Shown one piece after another: positions 27,601 to 35,830 of a stretch of 64,000 bases of DNA. The position numbers and the translations under genes were made by a program. The stretch spans positions 124,001 to 188,000 of the forward strand of contig NZ_JAQTHV010000002.1 of NCBI RefSeq assembly GCF_029433295.1, in the 5' to 3' direction. The stretch is from Bifidobacterium sp. ESL0784 (GTDB taxonomy: Bacteria; Actinomycetota; Actinomycetes; Actinomycetales; Bifidobacteriaceae). The notes beneath the pieces are model-generated. The model had not been told where the DNA came from and searched no databases. It saw only the letters and a program-made list of their open reading frames with translations. The stretch's first letter is position 1, and the number at the start of each line of letters is the position of its first letter.

Positions 27601-30600
27601 AGCGGGACGCCTTCGAGTCGGTCTTGGCGTTGCTTCTAGCCTCGACCGCGATGCGGTTGAAGGTCGAAGCGAGAATGCTGTCATCGTCGGTCGCGGCCTT
27701 GGAAGCGAACCAAGTGGCCTGGTCGGCGACCTCATGGCCTGCTCCGATAAAGCTCAGCGAAGAGATCTTCTGGTCATGGTTGTAATACAGTCGGACGAGA
27801 TCCTCACGCGCGCTGGCCCAGCGATCATCGAGTAGGAGAGCCTTGCGCTCGTCGAAGCGCGGCGCGACCTGATCGACCCAATCGCTGCCAAGTTCGGCCT
27901 CGACGGTTTCGACCACAGCGGCATCCTCATCCTCATCAACGTCTACGACGGGAGCCTTGATGTCAAGCTCGTCGAGCACGAAACGTGCGGTCTTGGCCAG
28001 CACGCCATCAGCACCGGTGACCTTCTCGGCGAAGGCGTCAAGTGCAGCGGAATCAACCACCGAACCGCCAGCACCACCGGCGCTCGGAAGCGCTACGGTT
28101 ACGCCATGGTCGGAAGCGACCTTTTGCACGGCCGCGTCGATCAACGCGTTAGCATCATTGGCGTTGGAGACCTGAGCAGTGCTGAGGCTGGCGAGATCGT
28201 CGCCACGCGAGGACGTGCCTTCGCGGGTTTCGAGCACCAACGTGCCGAGCACATAGTCGGCCCAACCGAGGCCCAGTTGCCAGGTGTCGGTGACGCGCTT
28301 GACTACCTGTGCCTGCTTGACGCCGGCGGCGCCGAAGAGGCCACGAATGCGGTCACGCACGATGTCGGAAAGCACCGGTCCGAACGGCTTGTAGTTCGGG
28401 GCCACCTTGTTGACCAGAGCGTAGAGGTCGGTAATCGACGCCTCGGCGGCACCATCGACCGATGCCACGCCAAGCTCGGAGCTGATGTCCATCAACAGCT
28501 GGTTGCGACGCGAAGAGACGCCGTTGGTCAGGGTATCGGTGGTATCGCTTTCGCCGATCTGGTCGGGGCGCACCTTGGCCGCGTAAGCCAGGAGCATCGC
28601 GATACCGTCGGACGCCTTGAAGGGCAAATCCGCCGGACGTTCGCCGGAAGCTGCAGCAGGAGCAGCCGGGGCTGCAGCGGCAGGCGCGGCAGGCGCCGAA
28701 GCTGCTGCGGGAGCGGCGGCTTGTGTCGTCGGAGCCGGGGCGGCAGCTGCCGGCTGAGACGATGCCGGAACTTCTTCGGTATCGTCGTCATTATCAAGGA
28801 CGAGACTGTCCGAATCGGTCATATAGACGCGCTGCTCGTCGCGACCCAGGTTGTAGACCGCGACCTCGCTGCCGGAGAAATCGGGCAGGCGCAGGGTCTT
28901 GGTGGCGAGGTTCGCGAGCGTCGGCTGATTGCCGAGGCCGACTTCGACGTAGTTCTCTACACCGAGGCCGCCCTGTGCCGGATCGCCGAACATGATGGCC
29001 TGCGTTTCAATCCAACGAACCGGGGAGGCGAACTGCCAGGCCAGCAGCTCGGTAAAGAGCAAACGGCCGAGCTTCTGCTCGTCGGCGGCGTAGGAATCCC
29101 AGACCTCCGGGTTGTCGAGCGCTTCCTGAATGCGGGTGGACGGCACGACGTCAACAATCTTCTGCGCGAACTCGCGGGTCATTTCAAACGGAGACGCCAC
29201 AAGGTTCGGGATATAACGACCGACCAAACGCTGGTAGTCAATGTGTTCCGGCAGCAGGGTATCGAGCTTGTTGCGGAAATCGGGCACGCCCTTGCGCAGC
29301 AGCATGGAGTGGAACGGCACGTCGATACCGGGCACATACATGAGTGCAGGCTTGCCGCCGTACTCCTTGACACGACGGGCGGAATCCTTCTTCAAGGCTT
29401 CAAGGCCCTTGAGCGTGCCAGCGATGACGTACTGCTGGCCGGAAAGGTTGTAGTTGACGATCTGCAGGAACTCGCCGCTCGCCTCACTGACGGACTTGAC
29501 GTAGTCATCCACACCGTCGTCGCCCACGCCGAACTGGTTCGGACGCAAGGCGGCCATGCGGTAGTTGGAACGTCCCTGCTCATCGCGGTCAATCAGGCTG
29601 TTCATCGCGGAACCGCGCTGGAAAACCAGCTCGAGCACCGTCTCGAACGGGATGATGCCGGCGAAAGAGCTCAGCGCGTTATACTCACCCAGCGAGTGGC
29701 CGGCAAAGTAGGCGGGCCAGATATCGCTGCCAGCCTCGCGCAGACGCGAAGTCTGGGCGTAGGCGACGGTGGCGAGCGCCACCTGGGTGAACTGGGTCAG
29801 GTTCAGAAGGCCGTCGGGATGATGATAGGTCACGCCATTGGCGGTCAGCGTCTTCGGATTATCACGAACAATCGCAAGAATCGAGAAGCCAAGCTTTTCG
29901 CGGGTGAGCTTGTCTGCCCGTTCCCAGGTCTCGCGGGCGGCGGCCGACTTGGCACGCTCGTCTAAGACCATGCCCTGCTGCTGGATGCCCTGGCCAGGAT
30001 AGACGTAGGCGGAACGCGGGGCGCGAACCGCGGCGGTGCCACGGGAGACGATGTTGCCGTCAATGCGGCAGGTGACCTCGAGGGTCATGCCGCCGTGACG
30101 CAGCTTGCCGATGCGCTCGACCGAAATCTCGACCTTGTCGCCCAGCTGCACCATGCCGTACATGTTGTAGGTCCAGCCGACGATCTCGTAGTGTGCGCCC
30201 TTGTCGTCGCGCGCCTGCACGACGTGCTGGGCGGCGGCGGAAAGCCACATGCCGTGCACCAGCGGAGCCTTGAGGCCGGAGACCGCGGCACCGCGATGTG
30301 AGGTATGAATCGGGTTGAAATCGCCGGAAGTTCGCGCGAACGCGGTCATCTCGCTCGGTGCGGTCAACGTGACGCGACGGAGCATGCGACGCGGGGTCGC
30401 AACCACCGGGTCCTTGTCTTGATCTTTCTGTTCGTCAAACGGCGTTCCTGCGCCGATATGGCTCTTGCGATAGGAAAGGTAGCCGCCGTAATCGGGCACA
30501 TCCACCGGCAGCTCGTCAGAATAGGAGCGTCCACGCACGGCGAAGCGCTCGACCTCATGGGCCAGAACGGTGCCGTCAAGGGCGGTGTGGATGACGTGGA

Positions 30601-33600
30601 TGGTGACGATGCGGCCGGAAGCGGACTCGGCGTAGGCGTCGGCCCAGCTCGTCAGGTCGATCTTCTCACCGGTATGGGCCAGAAGCTCGTCCTCGGTGAC
30701 CTCAAGCTCCATCTGATGGTCGAGGTGCACCGCGTTCAAGAGGCCTTCGATGACCGGATAGCCATGAACATAAACGGAACCAAGCGCCGTGTATATTGCG
30801 GGCCAGGCCGGGCCGACCAAAGCGTCGGGAGCGATACGCGAGGCATTCAGCGAACCAGGCATGTTGCCGGCCGTGGCGGCTTCGTGGTCGTAACCGAGGT
30901 TTGCGGAGAGGGTGTAGCTGGTGTGAGCCTGACCATACGGGAAGGCCTCCTTATCACTCATCTCCTCGATTTCGGGCATCGCGGTCAACTTGTCACCGGT
31001 GATGGCGGTGTTGCCGATGCCGGCGGTGTCAGCCAGCATTGCGTAGACGTGCTTGGGCAGACGTTCGCGGTCGACCACCGGGAAGAGGCCGGGTTCGCTT
31101 GGCTTGACGTTCAGCGGAATGACGATGTCGCGCACCGCGTGCTTGGTCAGACCGCCATCGGGATCGTTGTCCCAGAAGGTGTCGAGATGGATGTCGAGAT
31201 CGAACATCTGGGTGCCGTTCTCGTCGCCCACCTCACGGATTTCGTAATACTTATCGCCGTTCGGCGTGCCGAAGGCGGGATTGGCCATCAGGTGGCCGAC
31301 CCAGGAGATGTTCGGAGACTTGCGAATGAAGTCTTCGGCGGTCTTCGCAGCATCGAGCTCGGCATAAGCGGCCTGTGGCTCAGCTCCCCCGCTAATCTCA
31401 CGGGTGCGATCGAGCGCAGCGGCCTCGAAGCGACCAAGGATGGAGCCGACAGGCTCGTCGATGGTGGTGATGCCGGCCACGGAGATCGGGCCGGGGATGG
31501 CACGTACGGAATCGGCGGAATAACGAGGATCCTCGGACTGCCAAAGCTGGTCCTGGCCCCACCAGCGCAACAGGTCGTTGTCGATCTGCGGCACGAAGGG
31601 CACCGGCTTGTGGTACTCGTGAATGAGCGTCGGGAACCAAGCCACATCGGACGGGGTCACGGTGACCTCGGCGGCACGCGGATAGGCACGCTGCAGCTTG
31701 TCGATGGCACCTTGCGGATCATTTTCGACGTCGGCGCGGGAAGTGAAGAGCGAGGCGAACTCGCCGGACTCCTGATCGCAGACACGGGCTTCAGCGCGCT
31801 GCAAGAGATGCAGGAAGCGGTCGGCGTAGGTCGGATCGGCCCACGGGTAGGTAAGGTCGGCGAAACGCTGCGTCCACTGGACGTAGGTCATCTTGTCGAG
31901 GTCGCCGAAGTACGGGCGCGAGGTCTTGTCAAGCGCTTCGATGATTTCGTCGCGACGGCTTTCCAGCTCCTCCGGATGCTTCATGACGCGCACCAAGAGG
32001 CGGCCGCAACGAGCCGAGGCATTCTCGAGCTCGTAGATATCGGCATGCAAGTGGCTCAGGCCGCTGGCGACGCCGCCCTTGGCGACCTGACCGGCAGGAA
32101 CCCAGTTCTCACCGAGCGGTGCGAACGGGTCGGAATCGTCGGGCTTCGGCGAAATGCCAGGAGTCGCAACAAGCATGCGCTTGACATCGGGATTGGTGTG
32201 GGCCTCTTTTGCCGTCATCGCGGCGGTGCCAATCAGGACGCCGTCAACGGGCATGTCAGGCTTGCTATAGACGCGGGACCATTGCCCGGAGATGTAGTCG
32301 GCAGCACGATCAGGGGTGCCGATGCCACCGCCAGCGACCAGCACGAGGTTGCTGCAGGCACGCACGTCGGCGTAGGTGTCCATCAAAAGGACATCAAGGG
32401 ATTCCCAAGAATGGTGGCCACCGGCGGCTCCGCCTTCGACCTCCATGATGATGGAAACCGGGGCGACGGCCTTGGCGATGCGCACGACCTGACGGATCTG
32501 GTCGATGGTGCCGGGCTTGAAGGCGACATACGGGAAGCCCTGTTCGTTAAGCGAGGCGACCAATTGCTTGGCCTCGTCAAGCTCGGGGATACCCGCGGAA
32601 ATCACGACGCCGTCGATCGGGGTGCCGGAGGCGCGCTTCTTGGCGACGATACCGGCGGGGCCGAACTGCATGTTCCACAGATAACGATCCATGAACATTG
32701 CGTTGAACTCGATGGTACGGCCCTCTTCGAGCTGCTTGTCAAGCGCTGCGACGTTACGGTCGAAGACGGCCGGGGTCACCTGGCCGCCACCGGCCATTTC
32801 AGTCCAATATCCGGCGTTCGCGGCGGCGGAGACGATGTCCGCGTTGACGGTGGTCGGAGTCATGCCGGCCAGCAGCACTGGCGGCTTGCCAGTCAGATCG
32901 CTGAACTTGGTGCGGATCTTATCGCCTGCGGGGGTGGAGATGACCTTCGGGGCGAACTTGCGCCAATCCTGCGTGCGAGTGGGTTCCTCTTCCATGGTGG
33001 AAAGCGCAGCGCGGGCCTCTTCACTATCGGCTTCGACCACGCCGACGCCGGTGCCCTGCACCAGAGCGCTGACGAGCTTGCCGACGGTGTTGCCCGGGCC
33101 CATGTCCACGATCCAAAGCTTGGTCGGGTCGTTGCTCTTGAGCAGCTGATCGGTGCGTGAGGCCCAATCGACGTGGTTGACCAGCACCTCGCTGGCCAGC
33201 GTACGGGCGCGCTCGGTATCCAAGCCGCAAGCCTGCGCCCACGAGACAGTGGATTCAACGGCTTCGGCCATCAGCGGGGAATGGAAGGGAACGGTGACCT
33301 CGAGATATTCGAGGATGGGGTCGAAGACCTCGCCGCCACGCACCTTGTCGGCGCGCAGCTTGGCCTGACGGCGGTGCTCCTTGCCGACCTCGACGGCGAA
33401 GGCCGCAAGATCCTCGGGATGGCCGGAAAGTACGTAATTATCGGTGGCGTTGGTCACTGCAAACGCAATCGGCCCGCGGGGCTTCACGACACGGTCGACC
33501 AAAACCTCAATCTGGCGCTTGGTGGCGCCACGAACGGAAAGCATCGGGGTGGCATCGCCGAATTTCGTGGAAACCGGCAGCAGACGGGACTGACGGGTGC

Positions 33601-34090
33601 CGGCGGCACCGATCAGACGCGCAATGGCGAGAATCTCGTCGATGGCGTCACTGGCTGCATCGATGGAACCAGCCGCCTCGATGGCGTCCACCATGTGCTC
33701 TGCGATAATGCCTTGGGAATGGCCGAGAACGGCGACCGGCCGTGCCTGTGCAACGTTATATCCAAGCCCCTCGGCGTCGATAAGTGCACCCAACTGAGCC
33801 AAGGCGATACCCGGAACACTGGCTGCCGCGTCAGCGGCAGGGCCGAGCTTGGCGGGATTGGCCTTGAAACCGAACAAATCAACCGTGCCACCCATCGTGG
33901 CCAGCAGATCAGGGGTGACCGCCGAAAGCAGGCGGTCCGAAGCGTCGGCATGCGTCTTGAGCTTTTGTGCCAACGTCGGGTCGGTGCATTCGTCGGCCAG
34001 AGAGCTGACCCACGGCGTGGATTGACCGCCGAAAACGAGCGCATGAGGCTCGGTGCTGAGGCGATTCAAGAAGAAGGTGTTTTCAGTCAT
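24665..34090 (-). CDS. fas: type I multifunctional fatty acid synthase
   Basis: About 3141 residues from ATG at 34090 (AAGGAAG upstream). Domains in order with visible motifs: acetyltransferase (GHSQG near 124), enoyl reductase (LLAGMTPTTVNADIV near 413), dehydratase/MaoC-like (DFNPIHTSHRGAAV near 1266), malonyl/palmitoyl transferase (GHSLGEY near 1465), an Ala/Pro linker near 1770-1800, ACP with GVSSRRNQ (pantetheine Ser near 1858), ketoreductase (VVTGVAPNSIAGQVV near 2171) and ketosynthase (VSACATAAV, Cys near 2788; SKHDTSTNANDSNE and GHAMGGAA histidines). It makes long-chain fatty acids in the cytosol. No integral phosphopantetheinyl transferase follows the ketosynthase. The single-gene head-to-tail form is typical of Bifidobacterium, Mycobacterium and Corynebacterium. 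Confidence 0.97.
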   Translation of the reverse strand: MTENTFFLNRLSTEPHALVFGGQSTPWVSSLADECTDPTLAQKLKTHADASDRLLSAVTPDLLATMGGTVDLFGFKANPAKLGPAADAAASVPGIALAQLGALIDAEGLGYNVAQARPVAVLGHSQGIIAEHMVDAIEAAGSIDAASDAIDEILAIARLIGAAGTRQSRLLPVSTKFGDATPMLSVRGATKRQIEVLVDRVVKPRGPIAFAVTNATDNYVLSGHPEDLAAFAVEVGKEHRRQAKLRADKVRGGEVFDPILEYLEVTVPFHSPLMAEAVESTVSWAQACGLDTERARTLASEVLVNHVDWASRTDQLLKSNDPTKLWIVDMGPGNTVGKLVSALVQGTGVGVVEADSEEARAALSTMEEEPTRTQDWRKFAPKVISTPAGDKIRTKFSDLTGKPPVLLAGMTPTTVNADIVSAAANAGYWTEMAGGGQVTPAVFDRNVAALDKQLEEGRTIEFNAMFMDRYLWNMQFGPAGIVAKKRASGTPIDGVVISAGIPELDEAKQLVASLNEQGFPYVAFKPGTIDQIRQVVRIAKAVAPVSIIMEVEGGAAGGHHSWESLDVLLMDTYADVRACSNLVLVAGGGIGTPDRAADYISGQWSRVYSKPDMPVDGVLIGTAAMTAKEAHTNPDVKRMLVATPGISPKPDDSDPFAPLGENWVPAGQVAKGGVASGLSHLHADIYELENASARCGRLLVRVMKHPEELESRRDEIIEALDKTSRPYFGDLDKMTYVQWTQRFADLTYPWADPTYADRFLHLLQRAEARVCDQESGEFASLFTSRADVENDPQGAIDKLQRAYPRAAEVTVTPSDVAWFPTLIHEYHKPVPFVPQIDNDLLRWWGQDQLWQSEDPRYSADSVRAIPGPISVAGITTIDEPVGSILGRFEAAALDRTREISGGAEPQAAYAELDAAKTAEDFIRKSPNISWVGHLMANPAFGTPNGDKYYEIREVGDENGTQMFDLDIHLDTFWDNDPDGGLTKHAVRDIVIPLNVKPSEPGLFPVVDRERLPKHVYAMLADTAGIGNTAITGDKLTAMPEIEEMSDKEAFPYGQAHTSYTLSANLGYDHEAATAGNMPGSLNASRIAPDALVGPAWPAIYTALGSVYVHGYPVIEGLLNAVHLDHQMELEVTEDELLAHTGEKIDLTSWADAYAESASGRIVTIHVIHTALDGTVLAHEVERFAVRGRSYSDELPVDVPDYGGYLSYRKSHIGAGTPFDEQKDQDKDPVVATPRRMLRRVTLTAPSEMTAFARTSGDFNPIHTSHRGAAVSGLKAPLVHGMWLSAAAQHVVQARDDKGAHYEIVGWTYNMYGMVQLGDKVEISVERIGKLRHGGMTLEVTCRIDGNIVSRGTAAVRAPRSAYVYPGQGIQQQGMVLDERAKSAAARETWERADKLTREKLGFSILAIVRDNPKTLTANGVTYHHPDGLLNLTQFTQVALATVAYAQTSRLREAGSDIWPAYFAGHSLGEYNALSSFAGIIPFETVLELVFQRGSAMNSLIDRDEQGRSNYRMAALRPNQFGVGDDGVDDYVKSVSEASGEFLQIVNYNLSGQQYVIAGTLKGLEALKKDSARRVKEYGGKPALMYVPGIDVPFHSMLLRKGVPDFRNKLDTLLPEHIDYQRLVGRYIPNLVASPFEMTREFAQKIVDVVPSTRIQEALDNPEVWDSYAADEQKLGRLLFTELLAWQFASPVRWIETQAIMFGDPAQGGLGVENYVEVGLGNQPTLANLATKTLRLPDFSGSEVAVYNLGRDEQRVYMTDSDSLVLDNDDDTEEVPASSQPAAAAPAPTTQAAAPAAASAPAAPAAAAPAAPAAASGERPADLPFKASDGIAMLLAYAAKVRPDQIGESDTTDTLTNGVSSRRNQLLMDISSELGVASVDGAAEASITDLYALVNKVAPNYKPFGPVLSDIVRDRIRGLFGAAGVKQAQVVKRVTDTWQLGLGWADYVLGTLVLETREGTSSRGDDLASLSTAQVSNANDANALIDAAVQKVASDHGVTVALPSAGGAGGSVVDSAALDAFAEKVTGADGVLAKTARFVLDELDIKAPVVDVDEDEDAAVVETVEAELGSDWVDQVAPRFDERKALLLDDRWASAREDLVRLYYNHDQKISSLSFIGAGHEVADQATWFASKAATDDDSILASTFNRIAVEARSNAKTDSKASRFAGDVAVVTGVAPNSIAGQVVEGLLAGGATVIATSHSFKQSVKAWAEQVYREHAVGDAKLWLVPANLSSYRDVDALVKWVGGVSKKTTGATTTILKPAYEPSLFFPFAAPPVHGTMADSGQLFESQARLMLWGVERAITGFAAIGGDTDVQHKLHVVLPGSPNRGVFGGDGAYGEVKASFDAIVTRARAEKDWSGRVTFAHPLIGWVRGTGLMGGNDPLVDVVERHGIRTYSTEEIAQQLLDLADAGARKQAEKAPLRADLTGGLGSEPIDIAALRAEAEADKANSAAASADENTQADAAKDKDGQATLIKALPTPNPPRQAEVNLADWRNVTVKPEDEIVIVSIGELGPWGSGRTRNEAELGIHSDGSVDLSAGAVLELAWNMGLVTWQDSPKAGWYDTDGNLVPEEDIAERYHDEVVARSGLRPFDNGMGSGDYQEGTASGEVEIYLDHEVTFNVPSEEVAQQYVIMDAEHTQIAQDEESGEWSVTREPGSMIRVPKRFAMTRTVGGQFPKGFDPVKWGIPASMVGEVDEIALWNIVTTVDAYLSAGFTPAEVLQTIHPSMVASTQGTGFGGMSSMRKLYLDRFLGHEIPTDILQEALPNVVAAHVMQSYIGGYGNMIQPVSACATAAVSLEEGVDKIALGKADFVVTGAIDDIGVDSVIGFGNMGATADANVMYGKGISDRFFSRSNDRRRDGFVESEGGGTMLVTRGDIAMKMGLPVAAVVGYVHSFADGAHTSIPAPGLGALAAAQGGKDSQLVRQLARLGVAPDDIAVVSKHDTSTNANDSNESELHNSIQHAIGRNDGNPLFVISQKSLTGHAMGGAAIFQIDGLTQLFKSGVIPANAALDCVDPKMRKDDHMVWLRKPLNIGSVKAGLVTSLGFGHVSGFVALVNPGAFEASVANEYGQDALDEWRKRANERLARGERRRLMGMMGEAPLYEEIDNRRFHEDTKTYSAHEAEKAMLLNPDARLGSDGYFA

Positions 34091-34122
34091 TATCTTCCTT
34101 ATAGTAGGTTGGAATTCTACGG

Positions 34123-34152
34123 TTATTACAAAAATCAAACAATCAATGTCAA
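34123..34152 (-). promoter_or_regulatory. promoter in the accD-fas gap
   Basis: Minus strand TTGACA at 34147-34152 and TAATAA at 34123-34128, 18 bp apart, about 30 nt before the fas start. It suggests fas can be transcribed independently of accBC-accD. Confidence 0.6.
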
Positions 34153-34222
34153 GCGAACCGACGCGAGGCAGTTGGTGACAATCTTACCTGCCCCGCCTTG
34201 GATTTCGCTTTAGGGTCAAACG

Positions 34223-35830
34223 TTACATGGGTTGATTTCCATGGTGTTTGTCGGTGCGGCGTACACGTTTTTTGTCGCGCAGCAGCCGCAGGGACTCGGC
34301 AATGGCCTCACGCGTCTGCTCGGGGTCGATCATCGCGTCGATCTGGCCAGTTTCCAGCGAAAGGTTCGCATTCAGGGTTTCGCTTTCGTACTCGTCGATG
34401 TACTGCTGGCGCAGCGCCTCGACGTCCTGACGACGCTCCTTGGCTTTGTGCAGATCCTTGCGGTGGATGATGTTCACCGCTCCGGCCGCGCCCAAAACCG
34501 CAATCTGGCTGGAAGGCCAGGCGTAGTTGACGTCTGCGCCGATCGCCTTGGAACCCATGACGATGTAGGCGCCGCCGAAGGCCTTGCGCAGCACGACCGA
34601 GATCATCGGCACCTGCGCATTGGCGTAGGCGTAGATGACCTTGGCACCGCGGCGGATGATGCCCGCGTGCTCTTGATCACTGCCCGGCTTGTAGCCGGGG
34701 GTGTCAACCAAGGTGACCACCGGCAGGTTGAACGCATCGCAGAGGCGGACGAAACGAGCGATCTTCTCGCTGGAATCGACATCCAGGATGCCGGCCTGCT
34801 CGTTGGGCTGGTTGGCAACGATACCCACCGGATGGCCTTCGATGCAGGCGAAACCGACCACGGCACACTTGGCATAAAGCTCCTGTACCTGCACGAATTC
34901 GCCGTAGTCGACGATGCAGCGGATGACCTCGTTGATGTCGTAGGGCTGGCGGTCGTTGTCGGGAACGATGGTGCCGAGGCGCTCGGCGGTGGAACGGTCG
35001 GCGCGAGTGGCCGCATAGGCGTAGACAGGCGGCTTGTCTTCGCAGCTGGAAGGCAGATAGGCGAGCACCGTGCGCGCATAATCGATCGCGTCGGCCTCGT
35101 CCTCGCCCAAGTAGTGCGCGACGCCGGAGACGGTGTTGTGCACCTTGCCGCCACCCAGATCCTCCATGGAAATGGTCTCGCCGGTCACGGATTTGACCAC
35201 ATCGGGGCCGGTGACGAACATGTTGGAATTCTGGCGGGTCATGATGATGAAATCGGTCAGCGCCGGGCAATAGACCGCGCCACCCGCGCAAGGGCCGAGA
35301 ATCAGCGAAAGCTGGGGAATGAAACCGGAGGCCTCGCAGGTCTTGCGGAAGATGTGGCCGTACTGGGTCAAAGCTTCCACGCCCTCCTGTATACGGGCAC
35401 CGCCCGAATCGATCAACGCGACGACCGGGATTTTCAGGTCGAGTGCCATATCCATCAGGTGACAGATTTTCTCGCCTTCGGCGTGGCCAAGCGTGCCGCC
35501 GCGCACCGAGAAGTCCTGCGCGTAGACGGCGACCTTGCGGCCGTAGACGTCGCCGAAACCGGTGATGACGGCGGAACCGACGATGCCTTTGTTGATGTTG
35601 CCGCCACAGAAGCGGCCGATCTCCTGGAAGGTGCCGGTGTCGAAAAGCAGGTCGAGGCGCTCACGGGCCGTGAACTTGCCCTTGGCGCTCTGACGGGCAT
35701 GGGCATGGTTTTCGGCGTCGCGAGCCAGTTCGGCGGCGCGGGCGACGGCAGCGCGAATCGGCTGCTGGTCGAGGGGCTTATCACTGGACATGGCCTTTTC
35801 GACGGCCGTAGTGGTCATGATGTCGGTCAT
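34223..35830 (-). CDS. accD: acyl-CoA carboxylase carboxyltransferase (beta) subunit
   Basis: 535 residues with the two-lobed carboxyltransferase fold of the propionyl/acetyl-CoA carboxylase beta family. KGKFTARERLDLLFDTGTF starts the N lobe, which includes DSGGARIQEGVEAL and GPCAGGAVYCPALTDF; the C lobe has GIVANQPNEQAGILD, LVDTPGYKPGSDQEHAGIIRRG and VVLRKAFGGAYIVM. It moves the carboxyl group from carboxybiotin to acetyl-CoA or another acyl-CoA. Its ATG overlaps the accBC stop as TGATG, so the two are translationally coupled. Fas follows 132 nt later. Acetyl-CoA to malonyl-CoA is the likely main reaction because of this context. Confidence 0.94.
   Translation of the reverse strand: MTDIMTTTAVEKAMSSDKPLDQQPIRAAVARAAELARDAENHAHARQSAKGKFTARERLDLLFDTGTFQEIGRFCGGNINKGIVGSAVITGFGDVYGRKVAVYAQDFSVRGGTLGHAEGEKICHLMDMALDLKIPVVALIDSGGARIQEGVEALTQYGHIFRKTCEASGFIPQLSLILGPCAGGAVYCPALTDFIIMTRQNSNMFVTGPDVVKSVTGETISMEDLGGGKVHNTVSGVAHYLGEDEADAIDYARTVLAYLPSSCEDKPPVYAYAATRADRSTAERLGTIVPDNDRQPYDINEVIRCIVDYGEFVQVQELYAKCAVVGFACIEGHPVGIVANQPNEQAGILDVDSSEKIARFVRLCDAFNLPVVTLVDTPGYKPGSDQEHAGIIRRGAKVIYAYANAQVPMISVVLRKAFGGAYIVMGSKAIGADVNYAWPSSQIAVLGAAGAVNIIHRKDLHKAKERRQDVEALRQQYIDEYESETLNANLSLETGQIDAMIDPEQTREAIAESLRLLRDKKRVRRTDKHHGNQPM

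Noticed and set aside
30305-33160. 951-codon open frame on the plus strand opposite fas
   Set aside because: It is the complement of the fas coding sequence, shows no domain, and arises from GC-rich codon use.
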